64,000 nt of DNA from Asterella californica (Eukaryota > Streptophyta > Marchantiopsida > Marchantiales > Aytoniaceae). The DNA is taken from assembly GCA_036924285.1 (NCBI GenBank), contig JAYKYS010000002.1, forward strand, positions 2,914,001-2,978,000. Reading direction: 5' to 3'. Made by a program: the position numbers and the translations under genes. This document shows, piece by piece, positions 12,446 to 24,624 of this stretch. Each line of letters opens with the position of its first letter. Within the stretch, counting starts at the first letter, position 1. The notes under the pieces are model-generated. The model was given only the letters and a program-made list of their open reading frames with translations. It ran no database searches and had not been told where the DNA came from.

Positions 12446-14128
12446 TATACTATCAAAATTCAGATGAAAGCAAATATGTGGCATATGGCCACATATATGT
12501 GGCGCAACCCCAAGTTTGACACTCCCTATAGGAATATATATAAATGTATAACTGTTGATTTGGAAGGCATCCTCGGAGCTCCATCGGATGGCTAGGATGG
12601 TGCTTGTTGATTAGGTCATTAGAATCTGACCTAGCGTCAGAGTATTCAAAACCTAAGTTCAAGGTGTGGGAACAGTCTAGCTCATGCAAACATAAATCAT
12701 TCCTTACAATTGAAAGTCGAGTGTGGAGCTCCGAGGATGTAACGTTTACGTTGGCGAGACTGTGCTCGGACTCATACGAGCGCAAGTCAAAGATGACGAT
12801 GGCGATGTGCATAAGCCACTAACGCGATTGCTTTAGGAGTCTTCGAATCGAGCGCGGTTTGCATCGGGAGATTTAGGGCACTTGAGATTTCGTCAAATCT
12901 TTTAGTCTGTTTAGTGTTGATGGCCCGAGAGTAGGCCCTTGGTAGAGTTGAGCGCAGAATTGGCCTCTCAGGTGTTGTGTTTCTCTGGTTTTTGCATTTG
13001 TGTGAAGAAACTATCGGTGTTGATCCTGCTAAGAGGCGTTACTACCTTGTCCCCCGTCTAGCAAGTAGGTGTCGGCGGGAGCATATACCGATAGTCTCGA
13101 AAGAGCTGCCAGTTTCAAACGAATGTCATGTCCTGTTCATGGAGTGGTACCTGTCTACTGGTACAATTTTGCTGTCGTAGTGTTCTCATCGGTCATATCT
13201 AGCTCTCCCCTTGGGGCTCCCGCTTTGTCCCAATATCGGCAGTGAAACCTAGCAGAGGAATACACTCCTCCGCTCGCTTCATGCGAGTGGGGGAATTTCT
13301 CTCTGTGGTTGCTTTGGCCCCTTTTCTTGGTTGGGGGTCGACTTGGTAGCCTGCCTAGATTGTTTTGTGCATCTGAATTAGTTGGCTCTTTCCTCGTAGG
13401 GGCTGACTCCAGACCGGTGCGCAGATTTATTCTGCTGTTGATCCGTTAAAAAGATAATTAATTCGGTGTAGATTTGCCTCTTCCGTTGAAATATGGAGGA
13501 GGTCAATTTTGCGCTGAATTAGTCGGCAAAAGTTGCCACAAAAAATGATATGGGAGAAAGAATCTAAACTACAGCACCGAGGGAAAATTCACGAAGCGTG
13601 GTACGAGATGGTTCAATCAACTTACGAGCATTTACGAGACGATTTACAAAATGTGGGTGACAAATATTCTCAGGGTAGAGAGAAGGACCTAGACCGTCGT
13701 AACTATCGCATGAAACCCAACCAGCGTGCCGAAACTTCTGCCTTTTAACACAAATTAACGGGGATTGCGGATCCTCGACCTCTCTCTGTGTGCGCAGAAA
13801 ATAAACATAAACCTCGCGTTATAGTTATGCCTCGAGCTGCCAGCGGAAAGGTTGTCGGTGGAAGAAAGGACTAGGACAAAAGATCTGGCAAAGGTAAAAT
13901 CAAGGAGCAAGAAAGAGCAAATATTTGTGTCATAAAGATGCGAGAAGGCCGCAACCTGGACTTTTAGGAAAAAGGAATGAGTTGCATAAAGCAGAGAGAG
14001 AAGAACCTCTTCATGAAATCTCTTCTGGTCCGATTACGTACAGGTATTTGGCTTTTGGCTTGTGCAGAGAATGTTAATGTCTACACTTGTTTATGACCTG
14101 ACACAGCTGGAATCTTGAAAAGATAAAC

Positions 14129-14262
14129 CTGGAGCGGCAGACGCCTTTGTAGTGCAGCAAGGAACTGCAATCCGTGCACGAGTGATCTGCTCGCTGGAGC
14201 GGCAGGCGGCTTTGTAGAGCAGCAAGGAACTCAATCAATCAGTGCAAGAGGATCTGCTCGCT
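14129..14262. repeat. Imperfect tandem duplication, about 65 bp units
   Basis: Two units begin CTGGAGCGGCAG (14129 and 14194) and share CTTTGTAG, GCAGCAAGGAACT and GATCTGCTCGCTG in the same order. No coding meaning seen. Confidence 0.75.
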
Positions 14263-14639
14263 GAAATCCATCCTCCACATGAGCTAGCTTGTCGGACACA
14301 TGGTTTCAACGCTAATAAAAGATTTGGTTTGTAGTCATTTGCGTCTTTGTAATCCATAAACAGTGAACAGTCAGGCTTGTATATTGAGGACATTTACTTC
14401 CTTCTAAACGAGAGCGATCTTGTCAGAAGCGCTACACAAAGCGGATGATGAGTGCGGCACCGACATTCAGCAACGCAGATCTGCTATCTCCGACGAGATT
14501 CATGTCTGCTTCTTGGTGACGGGCACAGATCTATCGCAAAGCCTACCAAGTATCTAATGGCCGAGACTCGAGTTCTTTAACCTTCCGAGGATAAAGAAAA
14601 CGGAGCAAGGCTATTTCATGAGTCGAAACTTCGGCATTG

Positions 14640-15480
14640 ATTTCGAGCTCCACGTACTCGCGAAAAGTTCAAAGCCTTTCGGTACGTTTTATTGCACATG
14701 CTGACAACTCCCTTCAGAGAGATTTCAGTCAGTGACCACGAGTTCATTCGAGGAATGACAAACCTGAGGAGGCATGAATGAACCGAGACAGGAAATCCGT
14801 TTCATAGACCTGGTTAGAGCCTACTGGTTGTTGGAGGCAGAATGTTCCAACAGGATGAGAGCAGATGATACTCGGCACTTGTATGGAATATCATATCAGG
14901 TGAGGTACAATCACTTGCGGATTAACAAACCACGAACCAAACTTGACAGTGGTACAAGGATGCTCATCTTAATGATGACTGTGGATCAAAGTTCGTCCAC
15001 CTTTTACCCTTGCGCGGATACGCAGTGGCCACGTCTGATTGCAGATATAGTGGGAAAGATCTCAACCGGGAAATAGACTACCGGATATCATGATCTCTGT
15101 TTCTCCAACGGCGATGACTCACTTGAGATATTATGTGTAACAGGTACCTATCCCACTGGTTCATCAGAGGTTATTAAAGCGTCGACTCCGGGGATTCGCT
15201 CATGAATTGAAGTCGACTTCTGTTTCTTCAATGCCTTCTGATACTTCATATGGCACATGCTGGCTACCTCTTTCCGGAGAGATTTCAATCAATGAGTTTG
15301 CTTCAAGGAATGATGTATTCGAGGGTGAAGAGCACAAGTAATGAGAGACAGAAGATCTTTCCCACAAGACCCGATCTGGACAAATTTCAACGAGTTTATG
15401 CATTACACTATTATGAGTTTGAGAAGTAGAATGAAACAACAGGATGCTCGGCTCTTGTATGAATTTCCAATTCAAGGAAC
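14640..15480. repeat. Diverged direct duplication upstream of the HNL gene
   Basis: The segment around 14690-14900 recurs at about 15250-15480. Shared blocks are CACATGCTG, GAGAGATTTCA, GAGGAATGA/AAGGAATGA and CTTGTATG near the ends. The two halves have drifted strongly, and neither carries a convincing open frame. Confidence 0.5.
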
Positions 15481-16683
15481 TGCGTGAATCGTGGCCACAC
15501 TCACGAGTGTCATCACGTACGGAATAATAACCAGCCAACAGTTGCTATTGACAGCAGTACCTTGTGAGCGTCCTCACCTCCGTTAGGAGTCGACCAAAGT
15601 TTTGCCCAAGCTACTATGAAGCGCACGGATAGACGGTGATCAGTTCTAATTTTAAATGGACAATTTCCTTACCGGATGCGTCAGCAGCAACTGACGAGAT
15701 ACAGTAGTCAAACAAACTTCTATTATCCTCAGTAGCGATTAAGTACATCGTTAAAAGTCAACCATCTCTCCGCAAGAATGCCCACGATCGGCAGATTGAG
15801 TCTTGAAAAATGTTAGTAGATCATCCCCTCTTGCCCACAATCTGCCATCAGGTATGTACGTATATTCCACAAAATTCAATTCCTTCTACACAATTTCGAG
15901 TATAACCAGTATACCACCTCCGGGCAACTCATACCCATCCATCCATCCACGGACCAAAACTTTTTCATTCAAGGTTATATCTACTGACAATTAGACGGAC
16001 TTTCAGGGTAGCGAAGCCGTACAAGCTCAGAAGACCATATAATTATCGTTCTTACGAAAAGCGAATGAAGGACGTCGGAAGTTGGTGGAAAAGGAAAAGC
16101 CCTTACCGCTGCGACCAAGAGGCAGACGAAGTGCGTCTACATTTGTCATGAAGAGAACGGTCCGACCAGCTCTATCCTGTCTTGCTCATAGCTTTAGAAG
16201 ACAACCAAAGCATCAATCGACGTTTCCGCGAACTTGTCCTACAAGTTGACTTCTCTGCCTAGACGCGTTAGCACTGCGTGCAGTAGAGTTGAACGTAGAC
16301 TGTATTCCACTCAAGAAGCGAATTTTGGTCGTCTTATTTGTAGATCTCACGAACCATTCAACATTGAAAGAAATTTTCCGAGTATTTTCTTACCATTGAT
16401 AATTTTCTTCCTAGGTTTATCTACGTCTTGGTTCATTCCAGAGCTACATGACTAGATAAGTTTGTGATGGTGAGAACAGAGGGGTCTGCTTCCGATCGCG
16501 ACAGGAAGTGGATGAAGTATGTTTCTCCTCGATCGGAAGTTGCACAGATCTAGTTGCATCCCAGCACAGCTCAAGTCTAATCAGGCGATCCAGGAGTGGA
16601 TTGTGCCCGCATATTCAGTGGTCGGAACATGAAATTCTGCCGAACGTGTTTAAGAGAGTGCTGGAATTGCAAGCCCCTCACAC

Positions 16684-19600
16684 ATGGCATGTTCGAGTTC
16701 GCAGACATCGGAAACCATTCACGGTCTTGGAACCATCACAAGGGTATGTCTGAAACTCTGATCACGGTCGCTTGTGAAAAATTCATGTTTGCTCGAGCAT
16801 GTTTGCATAAACCACTTAATAGACGTAACGTTCTCCGTGAGAGCTGTCTAATTAATTCTGCATCATTAACTGCTCATCGTCTTGAGCCCCATCTCGAGTT
16901 CTTTCACACTTGTTCATTTATATGATCCTACGTTGTCGGTCGCTGTACATGTGCATATATGACTGGGTGGATCTTTGACAGATAAACGATGCAGTTTACG
17001 AGTTCCATCGACCTGCAACGGGATTTATCGAGTTGGACATAGTTTTCTTCCATGGATTCCAGGTACAAGGAAGCAAAGATGCATATTTCAGAACCTGGAT
17101 GCTGGCGGACGGGTCTGCATGCTGGCTCAACACATGGCTTCCAGAAGAATATCCCCAATCTCGTATCATATCAGTGTCGTATGATTCGAGCACTGAAAGA
17201 ACCGACTCCGAAGGACGGATGGACATGTATGTTGTGGGGGAGAATCTGGCTCGATCTATCATCGAGCTTGCTGGAGTTGGCCAGTCTTGCCCTGTCGTTT
17301 TGGTCGGCCATGGCGTGGGTGGCCTGGTGCTGAAAGAAGTCTGCTACAGAGCAGAGCAGCTGGGGAGCACGGCAGAGGCCGAAGGAGCTGGTATCAATCC
17401 ATACAAGACCTTCCTTACGAGGATGAAAGGCGCTTTCTTTTATTCCACACCACATTTAGGAACCCGCATACAGGCCAATCCACAGCGACGGAGTCCCTTG
17501 CTGAAATATTACGAGCTTCTCAACACTGACAGTGCAAGACTGAATTCTGCCTTCCAAGATTTACGCAAGCCTCACCGTTATGGATGGAAGACATTCGGTA
17601 TCATCGAAGCTAACATCACCGACGATTGTGAGACAGTCATCCGACTGCCGAGCGCAGTGAGTATCTGCACATTTTCTTCTTGCCACTCATCTCTAACGTC
17701 TACTATGTACATACTAGAGTAGATAAACTCATGGGGCAGCACTTGTTTCGCAAGCATTTTGCAGAAAAAATTATCGACTGCACCTAGCGACCAGTACTTA
17801 CGACACTGTACAAAAGCGTGGCACTCACTCTTGTTCAGAAACGAACACCGATATGTCAATCCACAATTTCTTCATCACGAAAATTTGGTTTCAGCTCAAT
17901 GCATGGGCAATGCTAAATGGTGGTGTGAGGTGAAGATTACTGTCATGTTATTTCCTTAACTTGGTTTGCAAATGTTCGCAGATGAGTCTACTCTTTGGTT
18001 GGAAACCTCAAAGTTCACCCATGGTAGAGGAAGGTTCTGCAAGAAATGACATGGACGATTTTTGTGTTCTAGATGGAGAAGATAGTTCAACTATCTGTAA
18101 ACCAAAAGAGCGAAGTTCCAGCAGTTTCCAGATTCTTTTGCAGTTTGTCCGAGGAATCGTCAAGGACGAGGTATACATCCAACTCCAAGATTATGAGTGA
18201 TGATGCAAGGTGTAGAAGGGACATGTACAAAAAGGCTGAAGCGGTGTGAGAACACAAATAGATTGCACCACGATGACGCCATTTAGGACCGCAGCATTTA
18301 TTCCACAACTTGATGCCACATAATTATTCAGCGACTAACTTCTGCACCATTTTGCACGTTGTACAGGAATGGGCACTGAAGAATTGGCAATTTACTCTCG
18401 GATTTCCTCCAGTGTTTATCAATATGCCGAATCGTGTGGAAAATGTACTTCAAACGCTTCAATTAGGTCAAGCAGAACCATCCAGAGTCTCTCTGGTAGG
18501 AATGGGCGGTATAGGCAAGTCTACACTGGCGAAGGAATTGCTGGTCGAAATTCAATCACAATTCGACCTCGTTAGCTTCGTAGATGATGTCAAAGGCAGG
18601 TTGAAACATCAAAACCTTCACACTCTAATTGCTGATAACTTGTACTACGGCAACGGAACAAAGGTTAGGATGCACGATGTGGACGTACGATCACTGTCAC
18701 TACTTGTCAAAGGGAAGAAAGTGCTGTTGATCATGGATAATGTCGATTCCGAAGAGCAGATCAGTACTTTACGGATGCGAGATTGGGTTGCAAAGGGAAG
18801 TCGTTTGGTGGTGACATCTCGTGAACGAACTGAGGAGTTGATGCCTACGTTCGTCGTGTACGAGGTTCCTTTCCTGTCCACGGATGAGTCCGAGAATCTC
18901 TTTCGAGCTCATGTTAACGCTGATGTAATCGAACAAATTCCTAGTGACATATTCCATCAAGTTCTGGCCAAATGCGACGGCTTACCTCTTACACTGGAGG
19001 TGATCGGAAGCTACTTGGGCTGTGAGAAGGACCTTTCCATTTGGAAGGAGGTTCTGGATAGACTCAGGAAAGCAGAGTCGATAAATGGAAGTGTTAATGA
19101 TAGACTGTGGGCAAAACTCCGGGTGAGTCTTGATAATCTGAGTCCTCCAGAGCTCAGGATGTTTCTAGATTTGGCCGTGCTGGATAAGTGCGAGCCGAAT
19201 GGACTTCAGTACGATCTGCAAATTTGGCGTATCGTATGGGACGCTGGAATCGATGGTTCAATGGTGAGCAGTGGCTTGAGGAACCTTGTCCACAAGTGTT
19301 TAATACGCATCTCAAGGAACTTTTGGTCGTGGAGGTACGAGCCTTATGAAAGCGAGCTTCAGTATCTCGCATTGTCAAAGATAGCTGAATTTGTTCGCAT
19401 ACACGAACAGCTCCGAGACATGGGGAAGAGTATCGTCCGACGGTTTGATGAAAAGGTAGAGGTCCGCCGAGGAGTTTGGCAGTCGGAGGATGTGGATGAA
19501 TTGCTTGCCAAATACAAGGTGAAGGTCCCATCCTTACTTGCAAACACTAGTAGTTGCTTTGCACTATCAGCATGGAGATTCTTGATTCTCTTTCATCCTT

Positions 19601-20965
19601 ATGATTTCGCTGGTCAATTTGATAATGTCGTTTCTGACCGATCAGTTTCTTGCGCAGGGCGATAATGCTCACACGGAAGTATTATCGGTGGCTCCGAACC
19701 ATTCCAAAAAGCTGTATACTTGGAGTTCTATCGGTCATCTTCGACAGCTGCGTTTATTAAGCATGTTCAACGTTGGCATGACTGGGAACGGTGCCCAGCG
19801 CTTTCCCTCCAGTCTTGCGTTCCTTCATATGAGGACATGTTTTAGACGAAAGGCCAAGAGAGCACTTCAGTTTCTGGAAAGTGATTACTGGCCAATCCGC
19901 GCAGAAGATGTAGGCGGGCTTCACAAAATGACAGTTCTGGTCTTGGAAAATTGCTCGCCTGTTCGTTTCCCCGAGAACTTTCACAAGTTGAGCAACTTGA
20001 GACTTCTCATCCTCAACGGGGAGCAACTGACGAAACTTCCAAAGAAGTTTGGATTACTGCCATCGCTTCAAGTGCTGGTCCTCGAAAACGTTGGGCTGAC
20101 AAAACTTCCCGACTCATTTCTGCAACTCTCTTCACTCGAGAGCTTGAAGCTAAGCGGCTGTTCAGGTCTGAAGGCATTGCCTGACTGGCCCGTTCCGAAA
20201 TACACTCTTCCGAGTCCTCTGTGCGCGTTGACACGCTTGACATTGCAGGATCTTCCGGGATTGAGAGAGCTGCCGGAGAACTTCGGGCTAATATTAGCTT
20301 CGATCGAAAAGCTTTCTATCAACCGGTGTTCTGCTCTGTTCAGGCTGCCTGAGAGTCTAAGTATGTGCCGTCAACTCAAGGAGCTATCCATAAGTGAATG
20401 CGAGAGCTTGGAGGATTTAGGCGAGTCCTTCGGAGAACTTGAATCCCTTTCTTACCTTTTCATCTCGGTATGTCGAAGTGTTCGATGTCTGCCCGAGTCG
20501 CTAGGCCAACTGAAAGCGTTACGCGTCTTGGAAATCCACCACTCGCCTATCTCCAGTCTGCCGGCGTCTATCTGGAACCTGCAAAAATTAAGTGAGCTTT
20601 GGCTCGCGAGTCTAACAGAGCTCAGAGGCCTGCCTGAGTGGTTACGTCAGATGGATTCACTGAGAAGCTTTCAAATAAGTTCTTGCAAGAGACTCCAAGC
20701 ATTGCCAGAGTCTTTTGGACTACTCAGAAACCTTCGAGAGCTCGATATACAGTGGTGTGACTCTCTTCAGAGCCTGCCTGAGCGCCTGGGAGAGTTGGAG
20801 AACTTGCAGACGATACATATAAGAAACTGTATGAGTTTAGAGAGATTTCCTGAGTCCTTTGGGCAGCTACAAGCACTCGCACACTTGCAGATCGCACATT
20901 GCAATAATCTGAAGCTGGCGCCAGAATCCTTGGAACAGCTGAAAGCACAGATATACATATCTTGA
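16684..20965 (+). CDS. HNL-type immune receptor: alpha/beta-hydrolase, NB-ARC, LRR (five exons)
   Basis: Predicted intracellular disease-resistance receptor of the liverwort HNL class. Exons: 16684-16743, 16982-17656, 17982-18170, 18367-19518 and 19658-20965; every junction is phase 0 GT-AG, giving 1127 residues. The start is the ATG at 16684, the first in-frame Met after an upstream stop; exon 1 is short and is the least certain part. Residues ~21-308 form a SERAC1/lipase-like alpha/beta-hydrolase (VYEFHRP, DIVFFHGF). Its nucleophile elbow reads GHGVGG (Gly131) instead of GHSxGG, and CKP is preceded by EDSSTI where a His is expected. NB-ARC motifs: P-loop GMGGIGKST (353-361), kinase-2 LLIMDNVD (428-435), RNBS-B GSRLVVTSR (452-460), GLPL (513-516), and an MHD-like IHE (653-655). 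Exon 5 holds about 14 LRRs of roughly 24 residues with a recurrent LPESFGxL pattern. A further 3' exon cannot be excluded. No second receptor gene is intact nearby. Confidence 0.9.
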
Positions 20966-23900
20966 CGGACCGAGTGGCCCTGAATGCTTGGGGTAGCTAC
21001 CACTGTAAATTACAAACACACTAAAGTAAGAACTTCCTTTTCCGAACTTCCTTTCCAATTGCAGTCTTATGGACTGGCAAGGAGATGGATCAGTCTTGAC
21101 AGCCTTCTGTGCAGGTACTTCCACGAATCTATCCAAATTCAGCTCTACAGTGGGGAAATCGTTTCAGTCGCATATCCGCAGCTGCAGAAACACAACGGAA
21201 GCCAACACCGTGTAAATCTTCCCGGTGAGCGACTCGAAACCAATCCCGTCAGTTGGACTGGACTGACGGTGATGATCCCGGTCCTAGATCTGCACATACA
21301 CCGGTCTAGATCGCGGTGCCAAATCTGCAGATGTAAGTTATAGTTCTATTACTAGGAACACTCGAACCTCTACCCATCATCAAAATTACAGGACGCCATA
21401 AGTTTCACATACCGTGGCACGGATGCAGAACGTTTGTAAGTATCCGATTTTCAGTTGCGTGGAATAGATCACATCAGTGCTTGGGGAGATCCGACATTTA
21501 GTTGTGTGATTGTCTCTCGTTTTCTCTCGAATTTCCGAAATTAAGCACGTAGTTGTAAATGTTGTACATTTGCCGGTTGGACATCCACATTTTTCCGATT
21601 TCGTTTGTGGTCTACAGGAAATTTACCGTTTTCCAGCGGTAAATGTCTATTTTCCCCCGCGGACATACTCCACTTAAAAAAGTTTTAAAGAAATAACAAT
21701 ATCCAAGAATGAGTCGCCTTTAATAGAAAACAGGATTCCCCCTACTCCAGTAAAACTTTTAATAGGTTTCTGTCGTAGGTTTTACGTACCAACTCTAGAA
21801 GTGGCCCGTAAACTTTATTGTCATTTGTCATGCCCATAAATGTTAATCTACTGAACACAGTTGAAAACTTTTGAAAAGTCAACTGTATGCACATACTTTT
21901 GATCCTTCTACCAGAAACGCAATTGTTGATACACTCATGTAGTTGGAGAGCTTAACTGAATGAGCTAGAACATATGGCGTGTTCTCAGTCTTGTCGTGAC
22001 CACCTCCAGCTGCGCCTTCACCTCTTATTGTTCTCCCATCCGAAGCTCTAGCTCAAGCTGACCCACTCGACCTGCGTGAAGAATTGGAGTCCCCACTGTA
22101 CATGCAGGAGGTCAACTGGTCTGGAACCTGTTTCGCCTCTTCCGGAGTATCGCTCTTTCCGCTGGCCTCCTGGTCAGATTCATCCTCTGCTTTTGAAGCT
22201 CGAGCTTATGCTTCCTTGAATCACTTAACTTTCTCCAATTCAACCAGGGGGCTCGATCCAAGTGACGGAATTTGCAGATCAAAACCGCTTTAACCAGTGG
22301 AAAGACAGGAAACCGCATAATTGATCGAGCCCAGCGAACGAGCAGACCCTTGGTAAGAGGATCCATGCATCGTAAGCCCCATGGTTCAGTATCCTGGAAA
22401 CGGAGGCAGGCTTATTAAACTTACTGCTGTTGTTCTTCCCCCTGGGAAATGTGCATCCTATCTTCAAGGACTGGCGTTCTACCAAAAACAATGGCGGGAG
22501 CATTTCCAGCCGCTGTAAACATGTTAACAGTCGCTTGTCCTAAGATGAAACCATGGGATGTGAATGCATACAGTGGCGAACCATATCATGCTGATACACC
22601 CTTCGTTGGATGAAGCAGGGAGTGAAGTTGGAAACGAGCCTCCACCGCCTCACAGATATTACTTGTCTTGAAGGTGGGGGAACCTTATGGGAAGAAGCCC
22701 ATCGGGTAGAGTTTTACAAGCAGACCGGGGAACTAGACCTTTCGAAGTCCCCATGACCACCCAGGAAGGACAGAGGACATGATTAGAACTGGTAACGCTA
22801 CCCTCTGACACGCAACAGAGGTAACTATTACTGCGGACTTTGCTCCCAAAAGCTTATGTGAGAAGTGCTTAATTCAGGAAGACCTTGTGCACTGCAACAC
22901 CGACGCTAGGGAGAACAAGAGGTAGGAAACAACGTTAACAGAAGATGATACAACGTTCCATTAACAGAAGAGGCGCGCAAGAATAGACTCTGTGCCTTAC
23001 AGATCCAGCAGACTCTCTTCTTGAACTGTTAATTATGTCCTTGGTGGTCTTAACACAAAAAGAAGCCCGGGTGACATCAGAACTTTGTCCAATACGAAGT
23101 AAATCGAGGTTTCTCAACTACAAACTTTCCAGGAGGGAGCCTCGACACAACAACCACGTGCAATCAAAGAAAGAACTGGAAACGCACAGGATAACCGTAG
23201 TGGACGTTTGACGGTGAAAGCAAGCTCATTATAACTCAGGTTTGGACACAAGCTGCACGATCAAGCCCCGTATACTTAACTGGCAGGCATAATCGGATGC
23301 GAAACGAAATGGTCTTCGAATCTTGTCGAGATTCTCAAGTCGACCGTCACCAAGGGTTCCCTTAGTCTGACATCGAGTTAAGAGGACTCCAACCTAACTT
23401 GAAAATATTGTCCATGAATGAGAAGAGTGCAATCAATCATGAAAACGGTACGCGAATCACTTACAACAGTGAAGCCTGTACCCAAGCCCTGAAAGCCCCT
23501 TGTGTCCTTTTTACAATTGCCTTCTGTTCTTCGGTTTGGGAAAGGCCACTTTCAACGTTACCGAGCAATCCCCTTTTAAGACTTTCGTAGAGGGCCATTC
23601 CTTCACCAGGGAATCGCTTCGTAACTAGGTTTAGTGATTCCGTTCCTCCCAATCTTACCATCTAAAACGACACAGCGGAATTTGTTTCCAGTTGAGCTGG
23701 ACCATTAGTTCTGTGGGGCCATTCGCCTTCGAAAGGTGCTGCGTCAACTATCATCCGACAAGAGCATCCACTCATACGTTGGTCACTGACCTTATCGGAC
23801 TGCTACCGTAAACCGTTCATGCGTCTCAGCTTGAATCACGAACTTCAAATCTGCGGAATCTCCGTCCTCGTAGAACTCAATCTCCTAACTATATATCATA

Positions 23901-24624
23901 CCTTTCTCGATATCCACAATGATTGAAAACCATTCCCTCTGACTACAACTCCATGATCGGACACTCATAACAATCCTGTTGAGTGTACTGCCGGAACATA
24001 CCGATCTGTTTGTGCATAGCCTTGTTCTTACAGTTATTATTTCCTCTTACCTGGAAGCCGGCTTCAGGACGCTTCTCCTCCCAAGCCCTAAGAGAATTTC
24101 CGATGCACAAGTCCTCTAGTGTCACCTACAGATCCCCATAAAAATCATTAACTTTCAGGGTTCTCTCCTCCTCTCCCTCATCGTCACCGCGGCAGTTAAA
24201 TCTCATCCTAGAGCCAACAAAAGACTGAGAGGTCACTGACAAAGCCACTGCCTCTGTGTCCCCCTACACTTTGTTTCAGACCTTTCTCGGAGTACCGAAT
24301 GACAGATTCCCTATCTTTCCCTGTCAGAAAGCACGATGTGTCGCATTATTAATCTCCGTTGAAGTCTTGTCGGCCTCTTCATTCCGGATCCTCATCAGGA
24401 AAGTGAATTTCCTGTACGCGAGCTTGATCTGATCGTCTAATGCGCCCTTGGATATTCTGTGTGTCATTAGGTTAGGAATTCCTTCCATTCCCCTTACACT
24501 CTGTATCTTGCAAGCCTCTCCGATATTATGGTAGGTGATTTTGTTGTTCTTCACCATAACATCGCTCCGCCACGAGCTTTGTCTCGTACATATTCACATA
24601 CCAATAAACAAACCAACCACGTTT
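20966..24624. other. Intergenic region between HNL and VPS24
   Basis: No intact gene. Just after the HNL stop, a segment ending in a donor (about 21063-21114, CAG|TCTTATGG...TGCAG|GTAC) could be an extra 3' exon or UTR exon. Minus-strand open pieces at 22112-22366, 23461-23661 and 24324-24557 are charged, lack known domains and may be remnants of a transposon protein. Confidence 0.4.

Larger units (their letters stand above)
12446..16683. other. Intergenic region upstream of the HNL gene
   Basis: GC is higher here than in the previous region, but no gene is recognised. Holds a tandem repeat (14129-14262) and a diverged duplication (about 14640-15480). A 71-codon charged frame at 13533-13748 and a 100-codon frame at 14774-15076 lack known domains. 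Confidence 0.5.

Noticed and set aside
12453..12822. Overlapping open frames on both strands
   Set aside because: Low-complexity translations with no domains; no splice context supports either.
16508..16925. Two long open frames overlapping HNL exon 1 (including one with several Cys residues)
   Set aside because: Only the third frame (ATG at 16684) joins exon 2 in phase 0 without a stop. The longer frames would shift or stop at 16982.
17171..17455. Minus-strand open frames inside the HNL hydrolase exon
   Set aside because: They are antisense shadows of a clearly coding plus-strand exon.
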